Notes: generated by a model from the letters alone, not told the origin. A stretch of 64,000 nucleotides of DNA from JAAXHF01 sp963665955 (GCA_965231765.1 OZ246887.1:3534001-3598000); one strand, 5' to 3'; shown: positions 25,031-34,727, counted from the stretch's first letter. Numbers and translations: made by a program.

Positions 25031-26359
25031 ATGCTCCTGTTGCAAAACGCTACGCACGTCTCTCAGCGGGACTCACTGAGAATCAGGCCTCTCCTCACCC
25101 GTCGTCAATTCTTCAGTTTTGCCGGGAGTCTCCCTTTTGTCGGCGGACTAACGCGCCGGGTCCGGGCGCACACGCGTGTCCGAGTTGTTGTGGTTGGTGG
25201 TGGCTTTGGCGGGGCGGCGTGTGCAAAATACCTCCGCCGCATTGATCCAACCCTTGCCGTCACGCTCGTCACCCCCCACCGTCAGTACATCACCTGCCCT
25301 TTTAGCAATGCCGTTGTTGCCGGTCTGGGCGAGATGGCGTCATTGACCTACACCTATGACCTGCTGCGGGAGTGCTCTGGCGTGCAGGTGGTCCATGCTG
25401 AAGCAACAAGTCTTGATCCCATCACGCATCGCCTTACTCTTAGCGATAGCAGTAGCCTAACATATGATCGGCTCGTCTTGTCGCCTGGCGTTGAGCTTCA
25501 ATGGGGAGTGTTAGCAGGCTACGATATCGCAGCCAGCGAAGTCTTCCCACACGCTTGGCAGGCTGGTCCGCAAACATTACTGCTGCGCCGCCAACTCGAA
25601 GCAATGCCGGACGGTGGACTCGTTGTGATTACAGCCCCGGAGACGCCATACCGCTGTCCGCCCGGTCCATACGAGCGAGCCAGTCTCATTGCGCATTATC
25701 TCAAAACATACAAACCAAAGTCGAAGCTATTGCTCCTGGATGCGAAGGACAGCTTCACCAAGGACACCCTGTTCCGAGCTGCGTGGCAGCGTTTGTATCC
25801 TGGTTTGCTTGAATGGGTATCCGGCTCACAGGGCGGACGTGTGACACAGGTTGATGTCCGTAGCGGCATTATCCAGACGGAGTTTGATGCCTACAAACCC
25901 GCAGTCGCAAATGTGATTGCGCCACAGCGTGCCGCTGCGATTGCCCGCGCGGACGGACTTGACGAAGGAAAAGGCTGGTGCCCGGTAAAAGGGAGTAGTT
26001 TTGAGTCTACCGTTTATCCGGACATTCATATCATCGGTGACGCAGCGCTCGCCAACCCGATGCCCAAATCCGCCTTTAGCGCCAACAACCAGGCCAAGGT
26101 CTGCGCGGCAGCGATTGTCGGCCTGCTGCGGGGTGAGCCGGTGACACAGCCAGCCTTGATGAATACCTGTTACAGTCTTGTTGCGCCTGATTACGGTATT
26201 TCGATTGCGGCTGTCTATCAGGTACAAAATGATCAGATCACGATCGCGCCCGGTTCAAGTGGCACAAGTCCGCTTGATGCTCCTGATACTATCCGCGCTC
26301 TGGAAGCAGAGCATGCCCGCTCATGGTATGCTAATATTACTGCCGATACGTTTGCGTAA
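25031..26359 (+). CDS. fccB: Flavocytochrome c sulfide dehydrogenase, flavin subunit (FccB/SoxF)
   Basis: FAD protein oxidising sulfide (or SoxYZ-bound sulfur) in the periplasm. 442 residues with a Tat leader T-R-R-Q-F-F-S-F-A-G. The FAD-binding motif is V-V-V-G-G-G-F-G-G-A; redox Cys candidates are in Y-I-T-C-P-F and Y-R-C-P-P-G-P-Y, the expected pair. The C-terminal FCSD domain ends near the stop. Gene order with soxYZ and soxXA supports the call. Confidence 0.92.
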   Translation: MLLLQNATHVSQRDSLRIRPLLTRRQFFSFAGSLPFVGGLTRRVRAHTRVRVVVVGGGFGGAACAKYLRRIDPTLAVTLVTPHRQYITCPFSNAVVAGLGEMASLTYTYDLLRECSGVQVVHAEATSLDPITHRLTLSDSSSLTYDRLVLSPGVELQWGVLAGYDIAASEVFPHAWQAGPQTLLLRRQLEAMPDGGLVVITAPETPYRCPPGPYERASLIAHYLKTYKPKSKLLLLDAKDSFTKDTLFRAAWQRLYPGLLEWVSGSQGGRVTQVDVRSGIIQTEFDAYKPAVANVIAPQRAAAIARADGLDEGKGWCPVKGSSFESTVYPDIHIIGDAALANPMPKSAFSANNQAKVCAAAIVGLLRGEPVTQPALMNTCYSLVAPDYGISIAAVYQVQNDQITIAPGSSGTSPLDAPDTIRALEAEHARSWYANITADTFA

Positions 26360-26366
26360 GAGGCGT

Positions 26367-27638
26367 ATGCGCATTGTCGTCACAGGGATCTTTGTCGGTA
26401 TCTTTTTTGGGACCTTGGCGTTGGGAGTTCTTGCCAGCCTCGCGCGAGGCGATCAAGAGTTCATAAGCATTCAGATCCAGAACGAAACAATGCCTTCTCC
26501 ACTCACCGACCAGCCTGGTGATGCTGAACGTGGGCGTCGCATTGTGCTTGACCGTGAGCGAGGCGATTGTGTGGTGTGTCATGCTATGCCGCTACCCGAG
26601 CGTCAGTTCCACGGCACAGTTGGACTGCCGTTAGACGGCATTGGCAAACGCTACACGGATGGTGAATTGCGTTTGCGGCTGGTAGACCCCAAAAGGCTGA
26701 ACCCACAGACTGTTATGCCAGCTTATTACAAAGCAGAGGGCTTGTTCCAGGTAGGTGAGCCGTATCGGGACACGCCAATTCTGACTGCCCAAGAAATTGA
26801 AGATGTTATTGTGTATCTCTTGACCCTGCAGAAGGATATTCCTCACGGCGCGGGCACGCTAAAGACCACACTGAGGTTGCCAAAAAATCCGTTGCAGAAG
26901 TCCAATCCACAGCTCCCATACATGAGCGAAGACCGCCGCTCTGGTTATACCTATCTGTCACAGGAAAACCAAAAGTTACAAGACGACGAGTTCGGCAACC
27001 CAGGCATGTTATGGGTCGCACGTGGCCAAGAGCTGTGGGGGCAGACACAAGGCAGGAGTCAAAAGTCTTGTGCAAAGTGTCATGATGACGCGACCGAGAG
27101 CATGCGCGGAATACGCACCCTGTATCCACGCTTTGACTCACGCAGGAAAAAGCTCATTAATCTGGAGCAGCAGATCAATCGTTGTCGTGAAGAGCATATG
27201 CAGGCGACGACCTACCCATACGAATCTGAGGACCTGTTGGCGCTCAGTGCATTTGTGAGCTTTCAGTCACGTGGCTTGCCGCTTCGAGTGCAGCAGGTGC
27301 AAATAGACGGACCTGTCACACCGTTCTTTGAAGCAGGCCGGGCATTTTTCATGCGCCGTCGTGGTCAGCTCGACATGGCCTGTGCGCATTGTCATGAGGA
27401 CTCCGCCGGTCTACGCCTGCGCGGCGACGTTATCAGCCAAGGGCAGATTAATGGTTTTCCCATCTACCGGCATACCTGGCAAACCTTTGGATCAACACAT
27501 CGTATGTTTGCCTGGTGTAATACGGCTATCCGAGCTGAGCCGCTCGCCTATGGAGCTGAAGACTATGTCAATCTTGAGCTGTACTTGGCTTGGCGGGGGC
27601 GTGGCCTTCCGGTGGAAACTCCAGCCGTGCGGCGCTAA
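26367..27638 (+). CDS. SoxX-SoxA fusion, triheme SoxXA cytochrome
   Basis: Joins the sulfur substrate to SoxY as a thiosulfonate. ATG 26367 gives 423 residues with a leader or anchor (V-V-T-G-I-F-V-G-I-F-F-G). Residues ~50-155 are SoxX: heme site C68-V-V-C71-H72 and Met ligand in T-V-M117-P-A-Y. Residues ~190-415 are SoxA with two heme sites (C235xxC238H239 and C339xxC342H343) and the active-site Cys C384 in A-W-C-N-T-A-I-R-A-E-P. SoxX and SoxA are usually separate genes; here they are one chain. soxB and soxCD are not in the window. Confidence 0.92.
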   Translation: MRIVVTGIFVGIFFGTLALGVLASLARGDQEFISIQIQNETMPSPLTDQPGDAERGRRIVLDRERGDCVVCHAMPLPERQFHGTVGLPLDGIGKRYTDGELRLRLVDPKRLNPQTVMPAYYKAEGLFQVGEPYRDTPILTAQEIEDVIVYLLTLQKDIPHGAGTLKTTLRLPKNPLQKSNPQLPYMSEDRRSGYTYLSQENQKLQDDEFGNPGMLWVARGQELWGQTQGRSQKSCAKCHDDATESMRGIRTLYPRFDSRRKKLINLEQQINRCREEHMQATTYPYESEDLLALSAFVSFQSRGLPLRVQQVQIDGPVTPFFEAGRAFFMRRRGQLDMACAHCHEDSAGLRLRGDVISQGQINGFPIYRHTWQTFGSTHRMFAWCNTAIRAEPLAYGAEDYVNLELYLAWRGRGLPVETPAVRR

Positions 27639-27730
27639 ATCAAAAATTAGGAAAAAATACGTCAATTGAAAACTGGGGCAGAAAATAGTCTCTCAACATG
27701 TATACTGCTATGTCACCGAGAGGTGTTCGC

Positions 27731-28921
27731 ATGGGCAAAGTAGGCATCGGCGTTCTGATTGTGTTTGCGTGGCTTGGGCTGGAAGCCCACTACGTGCTGC
27801 CCCAAACGGCTCCGCTCCGGCTGCAGGAGATACAGTTCTCGGTGCAGGACGGCCAGCGTATCGTCTCTCTGGACTTTTCTCACCCACCGGATGCTGTCAA
27901 ATCTTTTGTCCTGTCGTCGCCGTTGCGGCTGGTCGTTGATGTGAAAGGTCACGTCGAACAACGAGCTGCGGCAACGTATATGGTAGAAGACGCAGTGCTC
28001 CAGCGAGTTCGGGTGGGCTCCCATCCGGGGTACACTCGCTTTGTCATTGACCTGGACGGAAAGAAGATGCCGTCTTTTGCTGTTGAGCAACACGAGGGAC
28101 TTGTGACGGCTGTCCTGGGCGAATCGACTGGCGGGTCTGAAGAGGGCTCTGCTCAAGTTCTCTTTTCCCTGACACAAAAGGTCGTCGCCTCTCGCCGTAC
28201 TCCCCAGAGTTCCGTGCCGGCTGCGTCGGCTCCACGCTCTGCACCAGCTCCGCCAGCTGCCTCCCCGAATCTCTTCCTCAAGGAAGACTATTCGTCGCAG
28301 GCTTTACGATCAGAAACGCTGGCTCATATGGAAAAGGGACAACTGCGGTATGACAACGGGCAGGTTGATGAGGCAATTGCCGAGTGGCGCAAGGCCGTGC
28401 AGTTAGCTCCCAAAACTGCCAAAGCTCACCACTTGTTGGGAGTGGGGTTACGGAAGCGTGGCGATCAGACTCAAGCAATTGCCGCATTTCGAGAAGCCCT
28501 GCGGCTGGAGCCGGATAATGCCACCGTCCATGTCCATCTTGCTCGGGTCTTGGAGGCGACGGGAGATACGCCAGCGGCCCTGGCGGCGTATCAGACTGCT
28601 CTCAGGCTTGTCCCGTCTGCGCCGTATGTACACAATCGCTTAGGCCATCTGCTGGCTGCTAAAGACGACTGGCCCGCAGCCGCTCGAGAGTGGCAGCAAA
28701 CGATAGAATTGGCCCCGGACTATGCCTATGCGCATGTCCACTTAGGGGAGGCGTATGAACACCTGGGTAGGGAAAATGAGGCACTCGACTCCTATGAGCG
28801 TGCCCTATCGATGTGTGCCCGCTTTGCCCAGGCTCTGGAGAAGATGGGCAAACGGGATCAGGCCAAGATATTCTGTGCCGAGGTCAGCCGAGGTATTGAA
28901 CGGCTGCGCACTCAAAACTGA
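27731..28921 (+). CDS. AMIN-domain and TPR-repeat periplasmic protein
   Basis: 396 residues from ATG 27731 (GAGAGG at 7 nt); ATG 27698 is an alternative. A signal peptide is followed by an AMIN-like domain (~residues 25-125, F-V-L-S-S-P-L-R-L-V-V-D-V-K), which in other proteins binds envelope targets. A Pro/Ala-rich linker (~160-185) leads to about five TPR units (G-Q-L-R-Y-D-N-G-Q-V-D-E-A, A-H-H-L-L-G-V-G-L-R-K-R-G-D, and so on). Probably a scaffold; partner unknown. Convergent with the barrel gene, 10-bp overlap. Confidence 0.82.
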   Translation: MGKVGIGVLIVFAWLGLEAHYVLPQTAPLRLQEIQFSVQDGQRIVSLDFSHPPDAVKSFVLSSPLRLVVDVKGHVEQRAAATYMVEDAVLQRVRVGSHPGYTRFVIDLDGKKMPSFAVEQHEGLVTAVLGESTGGSEEGSAQVLFSLTQKVVASRRTPQSSVPAASAPRSAPAPPAASPNLFLKEDYSSQALRSETLAHMEKGQLRYDNGQVDEAIAEWRKAVQLAPKTAKAHHLLGVGLRKRGDQTQAIAAFREALRLEPDNATVHVHLARVLEATGDTPAALAAYQTALRLVPSAPYVHNRLGHLLAAKDDWPAAAREWQQTIELAPDYAYAHVHLGEAYEHLGRENEALDSYERALSMCARFAQALEKMGKRDQAKIFCAEVSRGIERLRTQN

Positions 28922-30564
28922 AAGATCGCGGTAAAGACTGTCTCGTTGCGGTTGTTACGTCCGCCCCCAAACCGGCCACCAATAAACCACGGCTCTTCGG
29001 TTGATTTGCCCCAGTAGATATCATGCGTCAACCGGAAGACGAGATGGTTGGAATACAGGTAATCCACCTCGACGCGGTTGAAGAAGGTTGTCCACAACGG
29101 ATTATAGGCTACCGCAAACAGCGGCTGGATTAAGCCGCCAGGGCCATAAATGGTTGAGGCGGACAGGGTCGCGACGACGCGGTCTTCAAAGATGCGGTCA
29201 GTGTTCACGCTGGTATAGCGGCCGGGAATAACCTGGCCCGAGGTCGGGTCAAGCGCCCGGTGCGCCGACGGAATCCCCCGGAAGAAGCGGTTGTAGTCGG
29301 TAAAATGCTCCCAGAAAATCTGGCCGCTAAGAAAGAAGGTCCGCAAACTATTGAGTGGACGAATCCAGGTCGGCCGGTCAAAGGCCAGCATCAGCAAGCT
29401 CTGCTCGGTCGTTTTGTAGAAGTTGTTATCTTTATCCAGACGGCGTGGGACACCGCGCGGGTCACGGGTGCCGAGCCCCATGGGGATGCCGGTCGTGTAG
29501 GTGGCTTCGACCCGGTAGACCGTCTGGGTATATTTTTCTTCGGAATAGTTGGCTGACACGCCAACCACATGGCTACGCGGGTTGACCAGGTCGAGATGCA
29601 CAGTCAGTGGATCGGTCGTGCTCGGGTCAATCCGATCATCGCGGAACTTGACCCCAGTTGTGTCGGACAGGGTCCAGAAGTAGTGCAGCCCAAAGTCGAT
29701 GAGGCCATAGACGGCTTTAAAGCGGAAGCCAAGCTCGCTGTTTTTCAGTTGCCATTCGGGTTTTTTGTCATTAACGTCGATTTTCAAGTCCAGGACTTGA
29801 CCGTCGTCAGTAATCACGGTGTTGACCGGCCCACGGCGGCGGGAGCCGTAATAACACCAGGGGCGATTGGGATTGCCGCAGCCACGGTTGCGTTTGAAGT
29901 CACCGGGAATCCAGATGCCTTCGATGAACGACTCCTCGAAGGGGCCGAACTTACCGATATCGTAGATGGCGCGGGTCATGAAGATGGGGAAGCGGATATC
30001 CTCCCACGGCTCGCGACTGAAGTGCCATGAGGTGTCCAAAGGATTAATGACATCGAGAGCCCGGAAGGTATCGGTCTCGCCCCAGATAACCTGCTGGCGC
30101 CCAATCCGTAAGGTTACGGGCGGGATGGCCAGGTCCAGATATGCCTCACGAATCCAGTTTTCGTACTTCAAATCATTGCGCTGACCTTTACTAAAGTTGT
30201 CTCGACGAGAGTCCAAGAAGTCATACGACGAGTCGTAGGCAAAGCGGTAAATGACTTTAACCGTTGCTTCTTCAATCGGCCCTGTCGAAAAGTCGCCGAT
30301 CGACGTCCGCCCGTCCCGAATGAAGTTCCAGGTGTTCTCTAACTGGACCGTATTGCGCTGGATGTTCAGCTGGGCGTCTTGGTAATTGGGCGTGCGTAAA
30401 ACGAACTGGCTTTGCACAAAGCCTTCCAGCTCTAAATCGTCGCGCAGATTGATGATGGCCCAAGCCTCCGTGCCGGGAAAGGGCAAGAAACTGAGCACGA
30501 TCAAGCTGAAGAGGATCTTTTTAAACAGAATTGTCTTGAGTAGCATCTCGGCGAACACAGACAT
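28912..30564 (-). CDS. DUF1302-like outer-membrane beta-barrel protein 1
   Basis: 550 residues with a signal peptide (L-I-V-L-S-F-L-P-F-P-G-T-E-A-W-A). L-R-I-G-R-Q-Q-V-I-W-G-E-T-D and the aromatic-rich strands ending in a C-terminal F (T-A-I-F-Q-F) are barrel-like and match DUF1302, proteins often linked to lipid or hydrophobic-substrate handling. Residues ~20-80 are nearly the same as in the neighbouring barrel, though the rest differs. Confidence 0.82.
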   Translation of the reverse strand: MSVFAEMLLKTILFKKILFSLIVLSFLPFPGTEAWAIINLRDDLELEGFVQSQFVLRTPNYQDAQLNIQRNTVQLENTWNFIRDGRTSIGDFSTGPIEEATVKVIYRFAYDSSYDFLDSRRDNFSKGQRNDLKYENWIREAYLDLAIPPVTLRIGRQQVIWGETDTFRALDVINPLDTSWHFSREPWEDIRFPIFMTRAIYDIGKFGPFEESFIEGIWIPGDFKRNRGCGNPNRPWCYYGSRRRGPVNTVITDDGQVLDLKIDVNDKKPEWQLKNSELGFRFKAVYGLIDFGLHYFWTLSDTTGVKFRDDRIDPSTTDPLTVHLDLVNPRSHVVGVSANYSEEKYTQTVYRVEATYTTGIPMGLGTRDPRGVPRRLDKDNNFYKTTEQSLLMLAFDRPTWIRPLNSLRTFFLSGQIFWEHFTDYNRFFRGIPSAHRALDPTSGQVIPGRYTSVNTDRIFEDRVVATLSASTIYGPGGLIQPLFAVAYNPLWTTFFNRVEVDYLYSNHLVFRLTHDIYWGKSTEEPWFIGGRFGGGRNNRNETVFTAIFQF

Positions 30565-30753
30565 GAATACACTCCCTACTCTTTACAACTGCGCCGCCAC
30601 ACCCTGAGGGTGGGTTCGACGCTCAGCAACGATATTGGGAGAACGGGGCGAAGAGATGCTCAACATGAGCATACAAGAGCAGTTGTCCTTCCGTTCGTTG
30701 CTCCCGGAAGCTAGCACATCCGCCTTGGGCTTGCCAAGGTCATGTTGAGAAAT

Positions 30754-32163
30754 TCAGAAATACAGTCTGAGCTGCAGATAATAGATATACGGATACAGGC
30801 CGAACTCGCTCCGCGTCTGCACGCCGTTCAAATCGGCTCCCCACGGCAGATAGGTGCCCAAGCGGACATCGGCTTCATCACTCAACGACACACTCAACAG
30901 GGGACCGACCAGCCCACTGTGGTCAAGCATATTCCATTGGCTAAAGAGACTGCCTCGCACCAAGGGGTGGAATTCGTACTCGAAGATGGCTCCCAAATAA
31001 TGGCGACCAAGGTTGAAGATTTCACCTCGGGTGAGTCGTTGCGAAGGGAACAGACGTGAGTAGGAGGCTGCATCGGTTTTCCCAAACCCGTTGTAATAAT
31101 ATTCCAGTAGCCCATACACCCCGTTGGCAAAACGGTAGTCCACACTCGTCACGCCGCGAACAAAGGTGCGGCGTTCATCGAGTCGTCCGGCGGTGTTCTG
31201 AGTCAACGTAAACTCTGCCCGAATGCCTGCTCCGCGGACTTCACCGTCAAAGAACGGGCCAATGACAAAGTCCCGGTAAGATTTGCCGGCCATGAGACCC
31301 ACATCAAAATCTTGTATACTTGTCTGACCTCGGAGCCCAATCGTATGGGTTCGAAAATCCTCCTCTAATGCCGCGTACACGACTTCGATTTGAGAGAAGT
31401 TTCCAAACGGAAACTTCATATGGACCGCATCGACGCCAGGTTTAAAATCTTGATCAATCTCAACTGGCGAGAATGACACAAATAGATCAGCTGGTGTCCA
31501 CAACCGGCCGACACCCCATGAGATGGCTTGGCGTCCGACGACAATATCCGCAGCTGGCAGACGGAAGTGAACATTCAAGCGATCTAACTCGTGCCGCCAG
31601 AGAAAGCTGCCACTGTGTTTGACTGTCCAATCCAAAGGCAGCAGTGAAGCACGCTGAGCCTGGCTGGAACGATCGCCCGAGAAGAGGTTCGCATTACTCC
31701 CACTGTTGGCGTTGATCACGCCAAAGTGCTCATAGTGTACCGTCCAGCGTATCCAGCTGCTGATATCGCCTTCCAGCATCAGTCGTGCCCGGGTGAAGTC
31801 CATCGCCCTAATGGGGGAGTCAGGGGCAGGCGCATCCAGACCTAAAGCCAGAGTTTTGACGTAGCCCGTGGCACGAACAGAAATGGAGTTCCAGGTGTTC
31901 TCGGGCTGGACCGTAGTGCGCTGGACGGCCGGCTGGGCGTCTTGGGATTGGGGGGTGCGTAAAACGGACTGGCTTTGTACAAAGTCTTCCAGCTCTAAAT
32001 CGTCGCGCAGATTAACGATGGCCCAAGCTTCCGTACCGGGAAAGGGCAGGAAACTGAGGAAACTGAGGAAACTGAGCAAATTGAGCAAATTGAGCATGAT
32101 GAGGTGGAACAAGGTCTGCTTGAAGAGGGTCTTTGTGAATAGTATCTCGGCGACCACAGACAT
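30754..32163 (-). CDS. Outer-membrane beta-barrel protein 2, sharing N-terminus with protein 1
   Basis: 469 residues from ATG 32163. The leader has a long hydrophobic core extended by 9-bp tandem repeats. After T-E-A-W-A-I-V-N-L-R-D-D-L-E-L-E the sequence follows protein 1 for about 60 residues, then diverges into a different barrel (I-V-V-G-R-Q-A-I-S-W-G-V-G-R-L, ending Y-Y-L-Q-L-R-L-Y-F). Ligand unknown. Both genes run in the same direction, 189 bp apart. Confidence 0.8.
   Translation of the reverse strand: MSVVAEILFTKTLFKQTLFHLIMLNLLNLLSFLSFLSFLPFPGTEAWAIVNLRDDLELEDFVQSQSVLRTPQSQDAQPAVQRTTVQPENTWNSISVRATGYVKTLALGLDAPAPDSPIRAMDFTRARLMLEGDISSWIRWTVHYEHFGVINANSGSNANLFSGDRSSQAQRASLLPLDWTVKHSGSFLWRHELDRLNVHFRLPAADIVVGRQAISWGVGRLWTPADLFVSFSPVEIDQDFKPGVDAVHMKFPFGNFSQIEVVYAALEEDFRTHTIGLRGQTSIQDFDVGLMAGKSYRDFVIGPFFDGEVRGAGIRAEFTLTQNTAGRLDERRTFVRGVTSVDYRFANGVYGLLEYYYNGFGKTDAASYSRLFPSQRLTRGEIFNLGRHYLGAIFEYEFHPLVRGSLFSQWNMLDHSGLVGPLLSVSLSDEADVRLGTYLPWGADLNGVQTRSEFGLYPYIYYLQLRLYF
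32051..32095. repeat. Five tandem 9-bp repeats in the signal-peptide coding region
   Basis: AAACTGAGG x2, AAACTGAGC, AAATTGAGC x2, with a degenerate sixth unit. On the coding strand each unit adds three residues (L-S-F or L-N-L) to the leader core, so copy changes stay in frame. The paralogue at 30.5 kb has a single unit. Confidence 0.85.
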
Positions 32164-32283
32164 GAATACATTCCTCGCTCTTCGCAAACGTGCAGCCATA
32201 CCCTACGGGTCGTCCGGTAAGGCGCGCATCCCTGCCCGCCTTACCAGTGGCAGGTCTGGGGAGCAGTTTTGTGAAGAACCGGA

Positions 32284-32961
32284 CTAACTCCACTTCCCCT
32301 GCCGGGTCGGAAACGTCGACGCCTCAGCCAGTCGGCCAAGAAAGTCTGCTCGTGAGATTTCATACGCTCCCAAGCGCTGTAAATGGGGATTGATGATCTG
32401 GCAGTCGAGCAGGCTGAATTCCCACTTCACAAGCTTTTGAGTCAGATTGAAAAAGGCGACTTTCGACGCATTGGCGACCTGCGCAAACATCGATTCGCCA
32501 AAAAAGGCTCGCCCTAAACTCACCCCATAGATACCCCCAGCTAATTGCTCCCCATCCCAGGTTTCAACCGAGTGAGCAAAGCCGGCTGCATGCAGGTCGC
32601 AGTAGGCGTCGATCATATCTTGCGTAATCCAGGTCCCTCGACCGTTGGCTAAACGTGTGTGGGCACAGGCGTGTATGACCTGGAAAAACGCCTGATCAAT
32701 CGTAACCCTGAAGCGTCCCTGCCTCATGAGTCTTTTGAGGCTGCGCGAAGCGTGGAATTCTTCAGGTTTGAGAATACACCGTGTGGCTGGGCTCCACCAC
32801 AGCAAGGGATAACCCTCTTCATACCAAGGAAAAATACCCTGCTGGTAGGCCAGGAGCAGGCGCTCGACCTGGAGATCCCCGCCGACGGCTAAGATGCCTT
32901 CCGGGTTTGACCATTCCGGATCAGGGAAAACCAGCTCTGCCGTCAATTGGTATACTGGCAT
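32284..32961 (-). CDS. aat: Leucyl/phenylalanyl-tRNA--protein transferase
   Basis: Adds Leu or Phe from tRNA to N-terminal Lys/Arg, tagging proteins for ClpS/ClpAP. 225 residues, full length. F-P-D-P-E-W-S-N-P-E-G-I-L-A-V-G-G-D-L, G-I-F-P-W-Y and L-W-W-S-P are the family hallmarks; F-F-G-E-S-M-F and L-L-D-C-Q follow. Stands alone between the barrel gene and a small lipoprotein. Confidence 0.95.
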   Translation of the reverse strand: MPVYQLTAELVFPDPEWSNPEGILAVGGDLQVERLLLAYQQGIFPWYEEGYPLLWWSPATRCILKPEEFHASRSLKRLMRQGRFRVTIDQAFFQVIHACAHTRLANGRGTWITQDMIDAYCDLHAAGFAHSVETWDGEQLAGGIYGVSLGRAFFGESMFAQVANASKVAFFNLTQKLVKWEFSLLDCQIINPHLQRLGAYEISRADFLGRLAEASTFPTRQGKWS

Positions 32962-32982
32962 TATCCCTATCGGCTTACCCGC

Positions 32983-33180
32983 TTACGCACGGTCGAGAAA
33001 GGCGTTCAGCCGGTCGAGAGCTTCCTTGGCAGACTCGGCAGATTGTAACGGTGTACTCTGGCTCAGCTGGGGTGGGCGGGTCGGCTTTTTGGCCGTGCAC
33101 TGAGACAGGAGGCAACAAGCCGCCAGCGCCAAGCTGAGGCGCCCGATATAATCCCTCACTGATATGGGTCTGTGTATCAT
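32983..33180 (-). CDS. Small putative lipoprotein
   Basis: From ATG 33180, 65 residues: basic N-region, short hydrophobic core L-S-L-A-L-A-A-C with lipobox L-A-A-C, then a hydrophilic tail ending E-A-L-D-R-L-N-A-F-L-D-R-A. The open frame extends upstream to a GTG at 33285 encoding a strong coiled coil (E-E-L-E-R-L-K-A-E-N-A-A-L-K-A-E), so a longer 100-residue form is possible; neither start has a clear ribosome site. Function unknown. Confidence 0.4.
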   Translation of the reverse strand: MIHRPISVRDYIGRLSLALAACCLLSQCTAKKPTRPPQLSQSTPLQSAESAKEALDRLNAFLDRA

Positions 33181-33357
33181 AGGCATAAGAGGCATAATGT
33201 CAGCAGAGGAGGAGTCCAACTCCTGTGCTGCTTCTGCTTTCAGCGCTGCATTTTCGGCCTTGAGTCGCTCGAGTTCTTCCTGCACACCCGCATCTGCTAT
33301 GCACTTGCTTCCTTATAGAAATTTTTGCGAAGTGTGTCGCGAAATTCTTTGCCTATC

Positions 33358-34443
33358 TTACACTGTTGACGATTGAGAAACACTATGGGCGGTTTCAACC
33401 AACCGCTGGGCACGCAGATCAAAGTCACTCAGGCGTTCATCCTGGAGCTGCCCGTTTGTGTATAAGACAAACAGCTGCAAACACACAATGGCGGTCTTCC
33501 ACAGGGCAAACGTTTCATAAAAAGCAATCCCGCTCACGTCACGTCCACTCTTTTCAGCATACCGCTGTACCAACTCAGCCCGGGTATAAAAACCGCTCAA
33601 GCTTGTTGGTGCCTGACTGATAAACTGTCGCTCAGGGGTGTCCGTGGCTTCAGTCCAATAATTCAGTAACAAGCCAAGATCGATAAGCGGATCACCCAGC
33701 GTACATTGATCCCAGTCAAACAGGGCAGTCACCCGACCGATATCCGTAGGATCAACCATCATATTGTCGAGTTTGTAGTCATTGTGGAGCAGGGTCGGAG
33801 CTTGGGATTGCGGGATATGGGTGGAGAGCCACTGACCAACCTCGTCAAGAAGTGGCATCTCGTCGCTTTTGGCGCTCTGCCAACGTTTGAGCCAGTTACG
33901 GACTTGGCGCTCCACAAAACCGGTGGGTTTGCCCAACGTTTCTAAACCAACTGCGTTGTAGTCTACAGCCTGAAGAGCAACCAGCGTATCAACAATCGCT
34001 TCACTCAAGCGACGATATAGGTCAGGACGATCAAGATACTCCAGCGGCATGTCTTTATGGATGACCAAACCAGTTTTGCGTTCCATTACAAAAAACGGAG
34101 CGCCCAGGACGCTCGTATCATCACAGAAGAGAAACGGCCGCGAAGCAGGCAAAAAGACAGGCCACAAGGCAGATAACACCCGAAACTCACGGGCCATATC
34201 ATACGCGCCTGCCGCCAAGGGACCACTCGGTGGACGACGCAGGACATACTCATGGCTGCCAAAGCGGACCAGATAGGTCAAATTGGCGTGACCACCAGCA
34301 AATTGCACCACGTCGAGCGCACCGTCCGTCTGGGGTAAGCGGCCCCGTAGATACGACGTAACAACATTCAGGTCAAGCGTGGCTTCTGGGCGGACAGAAA
34401 CAGTTTCGGGCTCGGTCCACCCTGGCGGCGTATGGTCTGGCAT
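33358..34443 (-). CDS. Phosphotransferase family protein (APH/ACAD10-like)
   Basis: Kinase-fold enzyme, 361 residues. The Brenner motif L-L-H-N-D-Y-K-L-D-N-M-M carries the catalytic Asp and metal-binding Asn; F-D-W-D-Q-C-T-L-G-D-P follows. Y-V-L-R-R-P-P-x-G near residue 65 is the form seen in the ACAD10/11-like group, often encoded near acyl-CoA genes and probably phosphorylating hydroxyacyl-CoA. Drug resistance should not be assumed. Confidence 0.88.
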   Translation of the reverse strand: MPDHTPPGWTEPETVSVRPEATLDLNVVTSYLRGRLPQTDGALDVVQFAGGHANLTYLVRFGSHEYVLRRPPSGPLAAGAYDMAREFRVLSALWPVFLPASRPFLFCDDTSVLGAPFFVMERKTGLVIHKDMPLEYLDRPDLYRRLSEAIVDTLVALQAVDYNAVGLETLGKPTGFVERQVRNWLKRWQSAKSDEMPLLDEVGQWLSTHIPQSQAPTLLHNDYKLDNMMVDPTDIGRVTALFDWDQCTLGDPLIDLGLLLNYWTEATDTPERQFISQAPTSLSGFYTRAELVQRYAEKSGRDVSGIAFYETFALWKTAIVCLQLFVLYTNGQLQDERLSDFDLRAQRLVETAHSVSQSSTV

Positions 34444-34727
34444 GCGGTTCCCTTTCTGACTCCCTTTCCCAGTTCCCTCTCTTGGGTGCTGTTTACCACG
34501 AGGGAGATGGCCAGAGCAATGAGGGAAAGCCTCTGGGATTGTGAGCTGCTCCTTGTGTATGAGGCGGCCACCTCATTGATGAGTACCGAGACGAGTGCAG
34601 ATGACTGAGACTGCACACCTCTTCTCCAGCAGGGTTCAATCCGGTATCCTGCGTCAAAAGAAACGCCTGGTTTGCCTTACAAAAGGGAGCCCCGGCTTTC
34701 TTCTTGGACAGAAAACGAGGGTCACGC

